Assembly: GCA_023404715.1 (NCBI GenBank)
Contig: JAEYAR010000085.1
Location: forward strand, 8,165-72,164
DNA length: 64,000 bases
Direction: 5' to 3'
Source: Bacillota bacterium
GTDB lineage: Bacteria; Bacillota; Clostridia; Christensenellales; Aristaeellaceae
Shown here: piece after piece, positions 26,002 to 35,175 of the stretch
How positions within the stretch are numbered: the first letter of the stretch is position 1
Layout: each line of letters opens with the position of its first letter
Translations under genes and position numbers: made by a program
Notes under the pieces: model-generated
What the model saw: only the letters and a program-made list of their open reading frames with translations
Told to the model about the DNA's origin: nothing
Database searches by the model: none

Positions 26002-26042
26002 CCCCGCATCCGGCAGCTCGCCGCGATGCGGGGGTCTTTTTC
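26002..26042. terminator. Bidirectional terminator between iol operon and rbsK operon
   Basis: Arms CCCCGCATC (26002-26010) and GATGCGGGG (26025-26033) followed by a T-rich tail on the plus strand; on the minus strand a short A-rich flank also gives a T stretch. Confidence 0.8.
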
Positions 26043-26048
26043 ATACTT

Positions 26049-26936
26049 CTATTCTGCGCACGCCTCTAGCACTTCCTCCCGGCAGGGGATGGAGCGCCCG
26101 GCGCCCGGCCGACTTACGGCGATGGCGGCGGCGACCGCCGCCTGGTAGAGCGCGCGGCTGATCTCCTGGCCGCCCAGCGCGCTGCTGAGGAAGTAACCGG
26201 TGAACGTATCCCCGGCCGCGGTGGTGTCCACCGCCTGCGTGCGAACCGCCGCCTGGCTTACGCGCCGCTGCGCGTCGGCGTACACCGCCCCCTGCTCGCC
26301 CAGCGTGAGCACCACGCGGCAGCGGGGAAAGCGAGCGATGAGCGCGTCCAGCATCCGGCCCGGATCGCGCTCGCCCGTGAGCTCCCCGCCCTCGATCTCG
26401 TTGAGGATCAGCCAGTCGACCTTGTCCAGGGGATAACCCAGCAGCGCAGGCGTGATGGGAGAGGGGTTGAGCGCGACCTGCATCCCCTTCGCCCTCGCCC
26501 GCACGATCAGCTCCGCCGTGCCGCTGATTTCATTTTGCAAAAGGAGGCAGTCGCCCGGCTCAAAACACGCAAGCACGCGATCGATCATGGGGACGTCCAC
26601 CTTCTGGTTCGCCCCGCCGTACAGCACGATGGAATTGTGCCCCGCCTCGTCCACCTGGATCATCGCATGGCCCGTGGGCTCGTCGATGACTTCGACATAT
26701 TGCGTACGCACGCCCATCTGCTCTAGGAACGCGAGCAGGAACCGTCCGTCCTGCCCGATCGCGCCCGCTTGATAGACCTCCGCCCCCGCCTTGGCCAAGG
26801 CGATCGACTGGTTTAATCCCTTTCCGCCCTCGTTTTTGCGGTAGGCGGTGGAGGCGAGCGTCTCTCCCTCCCGGACCAAATGCGGCAGGCTGTAAACGTG
26901 ATCGATGTTGATCGAGCCAAAGTTGAGTATTTTCAT
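26049..26936 (-). CDS. rbsK: PfkB-family sugar kinase, ribokinase-like
   Basis: ATP-dependent kinase, likely ribose to ribose 5-phosphate. 295 residues from ATG 26936 (GAGGAG upstream). N-terminal NFGSINIDHVYSL, the first PfkB signature NEGGKGLNQSIALAKAGA, and the second DTTAAGDTFTGYF with the catalytic Asp and anion hole. Directly downstream of a nucleoside hydrolase on the same strand (30-bp gap), so ribose released from nucleosides is the most likely substrate. An iolC-type 2-deoxy-5-keto-gluconate kinase role is the alternative, since that PfkB step is otherwise missing from the neighbouring iol genes. Confidence 0.85.
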   Translation of the reverse strand: MKILNFGSINIDHVYSLPHLVREGETLASTAYRKNEGGKGLNQSIALAKAGAEVYQAGAIGQDGRFLLAFLEQMGVRTQYVEVIDEPTGHAMIQVDEAGHNSIVLYGGANQKVDVPMIDRVLACFEPGDCLLLQNEISGTAELIVRARAKGMQVALNPSPITPALLGYPLDKVDWLILNEIEGGELTGERDPGRMLDALIARFPRCRVVLTLGEQGAVYADAQRRVSQAAVRTQAVDTTAAGDTFTGYFLSSALGGQEISRALYQAAVAAAIAVSRPGAGRSIPCREEVLEACAE

Positions 26937-26966
26937 GGCGTCTCCTCCTCTGCGCGTCACGCCGGC

Positions 26967-27881
26967 TCAGCGCGTCAGCTTGGTGAACAGGTCTTCCATC
27001 AGCGCATCCCGCTTGATGTGGTAGACATACCGGCAAAGCGGCCTGCGCGGATCGCGGCTGTAGTGATGGTCGTACTGCGGGATAGGCGTGGGCTCCAACC
27101 GGTCCAGCATCAAAAGCCCCTCCCCGCCGAGCAGCCAGCCGACCGCCGTCACATCCCAAATCGGCCGGCTCCACGGCTTGCCCGCGGCGTAGCGATGGGC
27201 CTCTTGCGCGGTCTGCCGCCAAAGGTATTCGCATAGGGGGCCCTTGCCGCCCAGCCAATGCTCCAGCTCCGGCCCGGTGGTGGTAAAGGCGCTGACCACG
27301 CCCATGCAGGGCAGCATGACCAGCGGCGCGCCGCTCGAAAAGACGACGCGCGCGGAGGCGACATCCTGCGCCATGTTGAATTCCTGGGTGTCCGGCCAGT
27401 CGAGGCTATGGCCGCCCAGCCAGACCACGACCATCCGCTCGGCGATCGCGGGCGCCATCAGCAGCGCGGAGGCGATGTTGGTGATCGCGCCGATCGCCAC
27501 GACGTACAGCGGGTTTTGCGCGGAATACCCCATCGCGCGCTGCGCGAGATCCTCCGCGGCCGGCGAACGCACAGCGGACGTCTCTGAGGGCAGATAGCCG
27601 CCGGAGCCCTTCAGCACCGGCACGTTCTCCTCGGCCAGCTCCAGCAGTTTCAGGATTTCGGCATAGCTCTTCTCCATGCCGTCCTCCGGGCTCTCGGCGC
27701 GCTCGTTCAAAAACGGGGCTGCGTAGATCGCCTGCATGGCGATTCGCTCTTTCGCCTTAAGCGCGTAAGAAATCGCAAATTGATCGTCGATCTCGTTGTA
27801 GGCGTCCGTGTCCAGCACTACGTCTACACGGCGATCGGGGGTCTTGAGCATCTGTAAGCGTTGCTCGAGCGTCATCATCAT
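26967..27881 (-). CDS. Inosine-uridine-preferring nucleoside hydrolase family
   Basis: Hydrolyses nucleosides to a base and ribose. 304 residues; calcium-binding cluster DTDAYNEIDDQFAI near residue 25 matches the family motif DTDxxxDD. AIGAITNIASALL and the TTGPELEHWL region are typical, and the C-terminal PIWDVTAVGWLL holds the second Asp. ATG 27881 with AGGAG six bases upstream. Co-transcribed with the ribokinase and preceded by a broken glycosidase-like gene, so the set looks like nucleoside or glycoside salvage. Confidence 0.88.
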   Translation of the reverse strand: MMMTLEQRLQMLKTPDRRVDVVLDTDAYNEIDDQFAISYALKAKERIAMQAIYAAPFLNERAESPEDGMEKSYAEILKLLELAEENVPVLKGSGGYLPSETSAVRSPAAEDLAQRAMGYSAQNPLYVVAIGAITNIASALLMAPAIAERMVVVWLGGHSLDWPDTQEFNMAQDVASARVVFSSGAPLVMLPCMGVVSAFTTTGPELEHWLGGKGPLCEYLWRQTAQEAHRYAAGKPWSRPIWDVTAVGWLLGGEGLLMLDRLEPTPIPQYDHHYSRDPRRPLCRYVYHIKRDALMEDLFTKLTR

Positions 27882-27896
27882 TTTTTCTCCTATCGA

Positions 27897-28545
27897 TTAT
27901 GATATATAGGCGGTCACGAGGCAGCCGCCCTGCGCGTCCTCCCTTTCAGCCTGCACGACGAGGCGGAGGGCTCCACTCAGGGGTTCATAGCGCGCGCTTG
28001 AGGCATCATACATCTTGGGCAATGCGCCATATGGAATACGGCAGACGTAACGGCCGTCCTCCTCCATGAGCCGTATCGGTTCAAAGTCTCCCGGCGTGGT
28101 CCGCAAGTAGACGCGCGCGCCGGCAACGCGGCCGCCCTGTGCATCAAGCACATCGCAGCTTACCTCGAGCCCCTCCGCACCGGACGCATAATCCACGTTT
28201 GCCGTCACACGAACAGGCCAGGGAATCCGGCTTCTGACCGAGCCGGAAGCGGCTCTGTCCATAAAATGCAGATCCATGTGTCGGTTAATAGGCCAGGTGC
28301 GTGTCGTCATGATCCATAATGGCCTTATAATAGATTCGACACCGATCCGCCATCGCCTGCTCGCGGAAAAAAATCCATCGATGCCAGGCTTCAGAACCGT
28401 GCCTTAGCGTCTCCGCCTTCTCTGGAATCGCCTTCCCACGCATATGACACCAAGCTACAAAGCGCGCCCACGATGCAGGTCTGTAGTCGCCGTATCCCAG
28501 GCCGAAATACTCCGGATAGAGCAAATAATTGCATTCCTTGTATTC
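27897..28545 (-). pseudogene. Truncated and frameshifted glycosidase-like remnant
   Basis: Two frames overlap at 28285-28310. The upstream frame (to about 28543, closed by an in-frame TAA) reads LYPEYFGLGYGDYRP then WFFREQAMADRCRIYYKAIM-like text and HDDTHLAY; the other continues WPINRHMDLHFMD and a beta-sandwich-like C-terminus GARVYLRTTPGDFEPIRL. Joined, they look like the end of a large glycoside-hydrolase-type protein whose N-terminus is gone, replaced by the promoter of the next gene. The family is inferred from general resemblance only. Confidence 0.4.
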
Positions 28546-28557
28546 TTATGCTATACT
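28529..28557 (+). promoter_or_regulatory. Promoter of the SBP-hybrid kinase operon
   Basis: TTGCAT (28529-28534), 17-bp spacer, TATACT (28552-28557) with an extended -10 TGC. Confidence 0.6.
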
Positions 28558-28623
28558 GTCTACGGCATTTATGTAAACTTCGCTTCAATGTGCGTCGATC
28601 CGTCCATATAGGGAGGAGCCGTT

Positions 28624-29892
28624 TTGAATAAGATAGGCCTGTTTCTGTCTGTCGCTCTTTTATGCGCCTTTCTGTCCGGCTGTACAGATCCAAACAAGGT
28701 GGTAACCCTCGAGGAAACCGCTCGTGCGGCAACGACCCTCACCTTCTTCGGGAATAAATACGAGCCGGAAAATGTCCGCGTGATCGAGGAGATTTTAACC
28801 GGCTTTATGACTGAAAACCCGGACGTACGCGTTTCCTACGAAAGCTTGAAGGGGTCCGCTTACTTCGACGCGCTACGAAAGCGCATGGCCAGCGGAAAAG
28901 GCGACGACGTGTTCATGGTCAACCACGACGTGCTATTGGAGCTCGAAAAAACCGGACAGCTTGCGGATTTGTCCGGGCTTGAAGCGATTGCCGGCTATAC
29001 CGAAACCATGCTCGGCCAGATGACGCAGGCGGATGGATCCATCTATTGGGCGCCCACCACCGTATCCATGTTCGGTTTATACTGCAACATGGACCTATTG
29101 CAAAAGCATGGGCAAGCGGTCCCGCAGACCTTAGGGGAATGGGAGCAGACCTGTGATTACTTTGTTCGGCAGGGCGTCACCCCCATCATCGCCAACGACG
29201 ACATCTCTCTCAAAACGCTCGCCATCGGGCTTGGGTTTTATCCCGTTTATCAGGAGGGGCGCCAGGCGGAGGTATTCGGGCGGCTCAACCGGTTCGAGGA
29301 ATCCTTGAGCGATTATTTGCGTCCGGGTTTTTCGCTCGTCTCTACCCTGATCGATCGGGGATACGTCGACGCCGAAAAAGCGCTCGAAACCCGCAAAACA
29401 TCGGACGACCTGCAGGCATTCGCGCTGGGCGACGCTCCCTTTATGTTGACGGGCGCCTGGGCGGCGGGACGGCTGGCCGAAATGTCTCCGGGGTTTTCGT
29501 TCGAGGTAACGCCCCTTCCGCTCCTCGAAGACGGCGCGCTGCTTGTGATCAATGCGGATACGCGCCTGAGCGTCAACGCGCACAGCGAAGATATGGACGC
29601 TGCCATGCGCTTCGTAGCGTATTTCCTCCGCCCGGAGAACGTGACAAAATTTGCGGACCAGCAGTCCTCTTTCAGCCCTTTAAGCGGCGGCGTCCCCTCC
29701 TCCGTAGCGGAGATACACCCCCTGACGCCCTGCTATGAGGCCGGGCGCGTCGTATTTGGCGCGGACGGCATGCTGGACCTTCCCATTTGGGATTTGACGG
29801 CCGAGGTCTCCAGGCTGCTCTTGTCCGGCCAACCCCTGGACGCCTCCCTGGCATGGCTGGATCAGCAACTCGAAGAAGGGGTACGGCCATGA
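28624..29892 (+). CDS. Extracellular solute-binding lipoprotein (family 1, sugar type)
   Basis: A 422-residue lipoprotein: signal peptide NKIGLFLSVALLCAFLSGC with lipobox LSGC and lipidated Cys at 20. The mature part resembles sugar-binding proteins of ABC importers (LTFFGNKYEPENVRVIEEIL, WAPTTVSMFGLYCNMDLL, GDAPFMLTGAWAAGRLAEM). TTG start at 28624 with GGGAGGAG six bases upstream. No permease or ATPase gene is adjacent; instead the stop overlaps the start of a hybrid sensor kinase (ATGA). It therefore probably works as a ligand receptor for that kinase. Confidence 0.9.
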   Translation: MNKIGLFLSVALLCAFLSGCTDPNKVVTLEETARAATTLTFFGNKYEPENVRVIEEILTGFMTENPDVRVSYESLKGSAYFDALRKRMASGKGDDVFMVNHDVLLELEKTGQLADLSGLEAIAGYTETMLGQMTQADGSIYWAPTTVSMFGLYCNMDLLQKHGQAVPQTLGEWEQTCDYFVRQGVTPIIANDDISLKTLAIGLGFYPVYQEGRQAEVFGRLNRFEESLSDYLRPGFSLVSTLIDRGYVDAEKALETRKTSDDLQAFALGDAPFMLTGAWAAGRLAEMSPGFSFEVTPLPLLEDGALLVINADTRLSVNAHSEDMDAAMRFVAYFLRPENVTKFADQQSSFSPLSGGVPSSVAEIHPLTPCYEAGRVVFGADGMLDLPIWDLTAEVSRLLLSGQPLDASLAWLDQQLEEGVRP

Positions 29893-32800
29893 AAAGACAA
29901 GACGCCAAGCGCGCAAAGCGCAGCATCGCCATAACGGCTGTCCTCGTGGGGTCTATACTGGGCTGTATGACGTACCTGTTCATGAACACGGTGCGAAAGG
30001 AGCTTTGGCAGCAGTCGGTCTATGCCATTTTGGATAGCACCCAACAGGGCTGTAACGCGCTGAAGGTTCAGCTCGAAGCGGAGTATGAGGCGCTGGGCCG
30101 CATCGCCGACTATCTCGAGCAGGCGCATCCCTCGGAAAGCTCGGATCGGTTGCTTCAAAACTATGCGCAGGTGGACGAGGGCGTCGGCCTCTATCTGGCG
30201 GATGGGCGCTTCCACCCCTCCGGCGCGCAGGCGGACGAGCACGTTACGCAGGCCCTAGGCGAGATGAACCAGCCGTATGGCATCCTCGACCCCCATATCA
30301 GCAGCGCCACAGGCGTCAATGTGTTCGACCTGTATTTGCGTTTAGAGATGGCCGACGCAAGCATCGGGTATCTGGTCAAGGAGTATGAGGTCGCTTCCAT
30401 CGTGGATAGCTTCAGCCTCTCTTTTTACCGCGACGCCGGCTTTTCCTATGTAGTGGATGCGGACGGCAACGTCCTGATCCGGCCGCCTCATCCGGGCAGC
30501 AATAAAACGGTGCAAAACCTATTCGACATACTGCGCGAAGCCCCCAACGATCCGGACGTCACGCAGCAGTTTACCGATGCGCTGGCCTCCGCCAAGACAG
30601 GCTGGGCCGTCTTCTCCTATCAAGGGGAGCAAACGGTGTTTTGCTACATCCCGCTCGGCATGGGGACCGACTGGTTTGTCATTTCCATTATTCCCAAAGA
30701 CGTCGTCAGCGCGCAGACCGAGCAGATTCTCAAGCGCACCTTCACGCTGATCGCAGCCATCATCGCGGGCATCGTCCTCCTATTGGCGCTTTATTTCCGC
30801 TACGTAAACCGGACGGCCAGGAAGCTGCGTGGCCAGGCGGATTATATCGAGCATCTGTACAACGCGGTGCCGGAGGGAATCGCCCTGCTGAGCGTGGAGC
30901 AGCCCTATCGCCTTCTCCAGCTCAATCGGGAAGGGCTGCGGCTGCTGGAGTATGCAAACGGCGCCGCCAACGACGCCCCACACGGCCGCCGTCTCGAGGA
31001 CGTGCTGCATCCGGAGGACTACGCGCGAACCGCCGCCATCTTTCAAGAGACCGCGCGTCACGGCAAGAAGAGTCCCTTTGAAAACAGGGTCCTACATCCG
31101 GATGGCAGCGTGTTCTGGGCAGCCGGCATCGTGGAGATCACATTGGACGAGGACGGGAACGACATTTTCATCGCCACATTCCATGACGTAACGGCGCAAA
31201 AGCTCGCCGAGGAAGAGGCCGAGCGCGAAAAGCTACAGGAGCGCAGGCTCCTGGTGGCCGCTATTTCGAATGTATATCCGGTGATCATCAGCCTGAATCT
31301 GACCCAGGATACACTCAAATGCATTTACATGCAGCAGGGCCTCATGATCGACATGGGGGGAGAAGCCGCATACAGTAAGCTCTATGAAAGATTTAAGCCC
31401 ACCCTGCATCCTGATCATCTGGAGGCATTTGAGCGCCGATTCGAACCGTCGAATCTTCGCCGTGCGCTGCAAAAGGGACGGCGAGAGGTCTTCCTGGAGG
31501 CCCGGCAACGGCTCACGGACGGGCAATATCATTGGACCTCCACGCAGATCATCTACGTAGACAATCCTTATTCGGAGGACGACCTGGCCATCCTCCTCTC
31601 CCGGCGCATCGACGAGAGACGTCACGAAGAGGAGCAGCACCGTCAGGCGCTTCAAAGCGCGCTGGAGAGCGCCCGGGCCGCCAGCGCGGCCAAGAGCCAA
31701 TTCCTTTCCAACATGAGTCACGATATCCGCACCCCCATGAATGCGATCCTCGGCATGACGGCCATCGCCTCTTCCCACCCGGATGACCGGGGGCGCGTCG
31801 TTGAATGCCTCAAAAAAATCGGTCTTTCAAGCCGTCACTTGCTAAGCCTCATCAACGATATACTGGACATGTCCAAAATCGAAAGCGGCAAGCTTTCGCT
31901 GCGGGAGGAGCCCTTTGACTTCGCGGAGCTCGTCAGCGATGTGACCGATTGGATGCGGCCCCAGGCCATGGAAGCGCAGGTCGAGATGAGCGTCCATCTT
32001 TCCTCCTTCGAGCAGGAGAAGGTGCTCGGCGACGCGCTGCGCGTCCGCCAGGTGTATATCAACATCCTCAGCAACGCGGTGAAATATACCCGCGCGGGCG
32101 GGCACATCCAGGTAGAGGCCTGGGAGGAGGACGCCAGCCGGGGCGGTCGCAGAGCCTTTTGCTTCCGCTGCGCAGACACCGGCATCGGTATGCAGCCGGA
32201 TTTTTTAGAGCGTCTGTTTCAGCCCTTTGAACGCGCGCAGGATTCGACGAGCGGCAAAGTCGCTGGCACGGGGCTCGGCATGGCGATCACAAAGAACATC
32301 GTCGACCTGATGGGGGGCGACATCGCGGTGGAAAGCGAGCCGGGAAAAGGTTCGGTCTTTACCGTAACGCTGCCGCTAAAGCTTTACGACATCCCGCAAA
32401 GCGACGTCCCACGCGAGTGGATAGGCTGCCGCACCCTCGTCGTGGACATGGACCGGCAAGCGCGTGAAAGCGCGACCGAACTGCTGCAGGGGATGGGGTT
32501 GTCCGCAGAATCCGTCGCCGGGGGCAAGGATGCCGTCGAAAAGGTCACGCAGGCAAAGGCAGCGCTGGATCCCTTTGCCCTCCTGATCGTCGACTGGAAA
32601 TTGCCGGAGATGGACGGCCTGCAGGTCGCGCGGCGCATCCGTCAGGCGCTGGGCCCGGATAGCCCCGTCATCATCCTGACGGCCAACGACGAAACGCAAA
32701 TCGAAGGCGAGCCCGCACAGGCTGGCGTTGCTTGCATCCTGTCCAAGCCCCTGTATCGTTCGAAGGTCTTACAGCTGCTTAGCGGGCTGCTCCTTTCAAG

Positions 32801-33260
32801 GCCCATGCAAACGGAGGCGCCCCCTTTAGACACATCGGCGTTTAAAGGCTGCCGCGTCCTTCTGGCGGAGGACAACGACATCAACCGCGAAATCGCCCGG
32901 ATATTGATCGAGGAAAGCGGCATATCGGTCGAGGAGGCCTGCGACGGCACGGAGGCCGTGCAAAAGTTTGCGCAAGCTGCGGCGGGGTATTACAACCTGA
33001 TCTTCATGGATGTGCAGATGCCCAATATGGACGGCTACGCGGCCACCAGAGCCATACGCGCGCTGGACCGCGAAGATGCAAAAAAGATCCCCATCGTCGC
33101 CATGACCGCCAACGCTTTTGATGAGGACGTGCGCACAGCGCTGCGAGAGGGCATGGACGCCCACTTCGCCAAGCCCATCGAACCCGATAAGCTTCGGCAG
33201 CTCTTGGTCCGTTATCTGTTAAAGCAAGGCGCATCAGGGCCTACGCCTGAGCGTCCTTAA
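29889..33260 (+). CDS. Hybrid sensor histidine kinase with two receiver domains
   Basis: A 1123-residue membrane kinase. One N-terminal helix (about 13-33), an extracellular Cache-type sensor (about 40-285), a second helix (about 290-310), PAS-like domains (about 320-590), HisKA with H611 in SHDIRTPMNAILGM, HATPase with DTGIGM and GTGLGMAI, then receiver 1 with D902 (VDWKLPEMDG) and receiver 2 with D1041 (MDVQMPNMDG). ATG 29889 overlaps the preceding stop. There is no DNA-binding or HPt domain and no partner gene nearby, so the output protein must lie elsewhere. The overlapping solute-binding protein probably supplies the ligand signal. Confidence 0.92.
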   Translation: MKRQDAKRAKRSIAITAVLVGSILGCMTYLFMNTVRKELWQQSVYAILDSTQQGCNALKVQLEAEYEALGRIADYLEQAHPSESSDRLLQNYAQVDEGVGLYLADGRFHPSGAQADEHVTQALGEMNQPYGILDPHISSATGVNVFDLYLRLEMADASIGYLVKEYEVASIVDSFSLSFYRDAGFSYVVDADGNVLIRPPHPGSNKTVQNLFDILREAPNDPDVTQQFTDALASAKTGWAVFSYQGEQTVFCYIPLGMGTDWFVISIIPKDVVSAQTEQILKRTFTLIAAIIAGIVLLLALYFRYVNRTARKLRGQADYIEHLYNAVPEGIALLSVEQPYRLLQLNREGLRLLEYANGAANDAPHGRRLEDVLHPEDYARTAAIFQETARHGKKSPFENRVLHPDGSVFWAAGIVEITLDEDGNDIFIATFHDVTAQKLAEEEAEREKLQERRLLVAAISNVYPVIISLNLTQDTLKCIYMQQGLMIDMGGEAAYSKLYERFKPTLHPDHLEAFERRFEPSNLRRALQKGRREVFLEARQRLTDGQYHWTSTQIIYVDNPYSEDDLAILLSRRIDERRHEEEQHRQALQSALESARAASAAKSQFLSNMSHDIRTPMNAILGMTAIASSHPDDRGRVVECLKKIGLSSRHLLSLINDILDMSKIESGKLSLREEPFDFAELVSDVTDWMRPQAMEAQVEMSVHLSSFEQEKVLGDALRVRQVYINILSNAVKYTRAGGHIQVEAWEEDASRGGRRAFCFRCADTGIGMQPDFLERLFQPFERAQDSTSGKVAGTGLGMAITKNIVDLMGGDIAVESEPGKGSVFTVTLPLKLYDIPQSDVPREWIGCRTLVVDMDRQARESATELLQGMGLSAESVAGGKDAVEKVTQAKAALDPFALLIVDWKLPEMDGLQVARRIRQALGPDSPVIILTANDETQIEGEPAQAGVACILSKPLYRSKVLQLLSGLLLSRPMQTEAPPLDTSAFKGCRVLLAEDNDINREIARILIEESGISVEEACDGTEAVQKFAQAAAGYYNLIFMDVQMPNMDGYAATRAIRALDREDAKKIPIVAMTANAFDEDVRTALREGMDAHFAKPIEPDKLRQLLVRYLLKQGASGPTPERP

Positions 33261-33279
33261 AACCCCGCTTCCAGTTCAG

Positions 33280-33327
33280 CAAAATCGCCGCCCGGCTGCT
33301 TTCAAAAGCAAACGGGCGGCGATTTTG
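33280..33327. terminator. Bidirectional terminator between hybrid kinase and opp operon
   Basis: Perfect 15-bp arms CAAAATCGCCGCCCG and CGGGCGGCGATTTTG around an 18-base loop; A/T ends serve both strands. Confidence 0.8.
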
Positions 33328-33337
33328 ATAATTAGGA

Positions 33338-34162
33338 TCAGACGGTCGACAAATCCCAAGGCTCGTAAATCTTCGGCACGTCGCTGATGAGGCGCTTGGT
33401 ATACTCCGCCTTGGGCGTCAGGATCACCTCGTCCGCGGTTCCGCTCTCTACAAAGCGACCGTGCTCCATGATGTACACGCTGTCGGAGATGTAGTAGGCC
33501 AGACCGATGTCGTGCGTGATGAAGATGATCGTCATGTTCGTCTCATCGCGCAGGTGCTGCAGCATATCCAGGATGGTGGCCCGCGAGCACGCGTCGATCA
33601 TGGAGGTCGGTTCGTCCGCAAGCAGGATGCTGGGGCGCATCAGGAAGATGCGGGCGATCATCAGCCGCTGCATCTGCCCGCCGGACAGCTCGAAGGGGTA
33701 CTTGTTCGTCAGCTCCGCGAACTTGAGGTTGACAAAGCCGCAGGCCTCCGTCATCATCTGAATTTTCTTTTCCTTAGAAAAGTGGCGGCCGCCTCGCATG
33801 TGAATGCAGTCGAGCAGCACGGTATCGATCTTGTTGAAAACGTTAAAGGAGGAGAAGGGGTCCTGAAAAATGGCCTGAATCCCCTGCCAGTACGCCTTCT
33901 TTTTCGCCCGGGTGCTGATGTCGCGCGGCTTGCCCTGAAAGTAGATCTCGCCCTCGGTGACGCTGAGCAGGCCCAACAGCATCTTTGAGAGCGTCGTCTT
34001 GCCGCTGCCGCTCTCGCCTACGATGCTGACCAGCTCACCCTGGCGAAAGGCAAAATCGACGTGGTCGACCGCAACAGTGGCCTTGGCGCCGCTGCCGAAT
34101 ACCCGGGTAACGCCCTTTCCGCTCAAGCACAGGGGCTTTTCCGCGATGTTTTCATTCTTCAT
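33338..34162 (-). CDS. oppF: Peptide/nickel-type ABC transporter ATPase (OppF-like)
   Basis: A 274-residue ATP-binding subunit that powers import by the adjacent permeases. Walker A GESGSGKTTLSKML, signature LSGGQMQRLMIARI, Walker B ILLADEPTSMID and the switch His in FITHDIGLAYY. Last gene of a five-gene operon; its start overlaps the end of the upstream ATPase by 11 bp. The OppF extension (about 50 residues beyond the core) is short. The substrate class follows the operon's binding protein. Confidence 0.9.
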   Translation of the reverse strand: MKNENIAEKPLCLSGKGVTRVFGSGAKATVAVDHVDFAFRQGELVSIVGESGSGKTTLSKMLLGLLSVTEGEIYFQGKPRDISTRAKKKAYWQGIQAIFQDPFSSFNVFNKIDTVLLDCIHMRGGRHFSKEKKIQMMTEACGFVNLKFAELTNKYPFELSGGQMQRLMIARIFLMRPSILLADEPTSMIDACSRATILDMLQHLRDETNMTIIFITHDIGLAYYISDSVYIMEHGRFVESGTADEVILTPKAEYTKRLISDVPKIYEPWDLSTV

Positions 34163-35162
34163 CCTGATACAACTCCCTCAAGTGCGCCACGGAATGCCCG
34201 CAGCGGTATTTCCGTCCGTTTTCCGCGTCGATCATCGGCATGGCGTTCGCGCTGCACAGGGGGACTGCGTACTTGCAGCGTTCGGCGAAGCGGCAGCCTT
34301 GGGGCGGCTTTTTGAGGTTGGGCGGCGTGCCGGGGATTGCCGTCAGCTTATGCGCGCGCGTCCCTTCCTCCGGCACGAGGATGGACTTCATCAACCCGCG
34401 GGAATAGGGATGGATCGGGTCAAACACCATCTCCTTGGCAGTGCCTTGCTCGACGATTTGCCCCGCGTACATCACCATGATGTCGTCCGTCACGTTGTAC
34501 AGCAGCGGCAGCTCGTGGGTGATGAAGATCATGGCCTTGATGAAGCCCTTATCCATCATCTCCCGCAGCATCTTGATGACCATCTTCTGGCTGGTCACGT
34601 CCAGTGCAGAGCTGGGCTCGTCCGCGATGAGCACCTTGGGCGAAAGGATGGTGGAAATCGCGATGACGACCCGCTGCTTCATGCCGCCGGACAGCTCGAC
34701 CGCGTGCTTATCCAGCGCGCTTACCGGCAGGCCCAGCTCGGCGAAGCGGGCCTTGGCCATCTCCTGTATCTCTTTTTTATCGCGCTTGGGGTCGTGGGCG
34801 AGGATGACGTCCTGCACGAACCGGCTGATCTTGCGCGTCGGGTTCAGCGCGTTCATGGCCGCCTGGGGGATGTAAGCGATTTCGGTACCCAGGATGTTTT
34901 TGCGCACGTCGTCGGGCTTCATGCCCGAAATGTTTTTGCCGTCGATGATGATGTCGCCGCTCGTGTAGTGCAGGGGCGCGAAGTAATAGCCCATCAGGCT
35001 CAGCGCCAGGGTGGATTTGCCGCAGCCGCTCTCGCCCGCGATGCCGAGGCTCTTGCCCTCCTCGATCTTGAGCGATACGTGGTCCACGGCGTAGACGTCC
35101 TCGTGGAAACGGGTGATATACTTTGTCGTCAGATTTCTGACTTCCAACATGGTCTTGCTCAT
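34152..35162 (-). CDS. oppD: Peptide/nickel-type ABC transporter ATPase (OppD-like)
   Basis: A 336-residue ATP-binding subunit. Walker A GESGCGKSTLALSL, signature LSGGMKQRVVIA, Walker B VLIADEPSSALD and the switch His in FITHELPLLY. The C-terminus has the oligopeptide-transporter extension with cysteines CRFAERCKYAVPLC, the Fe-S-type motif seen in OppD/DppD. Overlaps the next ATPase and lies 13 bp after the OppC gene. Confidence 0.92.
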   Translation of the reverse strand: MSKTMLEVRNLTTKYITRFHEDVYAVDHVSLKIEEGKSLGIAGESGCGKSTLALSLMGYYFAPLHYTSGDIIIDGKNISGMKPDDVRKNILGTEIAYIPQAAMNALNPTRKISRFVQDVILAHDPKRDKKEIQEMAKARFAELGLPVSALDKHAVELSGGMKQRVVIAISTILSPKVLIADEPSSALDVTSQKMVIKMLREMMDKGFIKAMIFITHELPLLYNVTDDIMVMYAGQIVEQGTAKEMVFDPIHPYSRGLMKSILVPEEGTRAHKLTAIPGTPPNLKKPPQGCRFAERCKYAVPLCSANAMPMIDAENGRKYRCGHSVAHLRELYQDEE

Positions 35163-35175
35163 GGCCGCATCCTCC

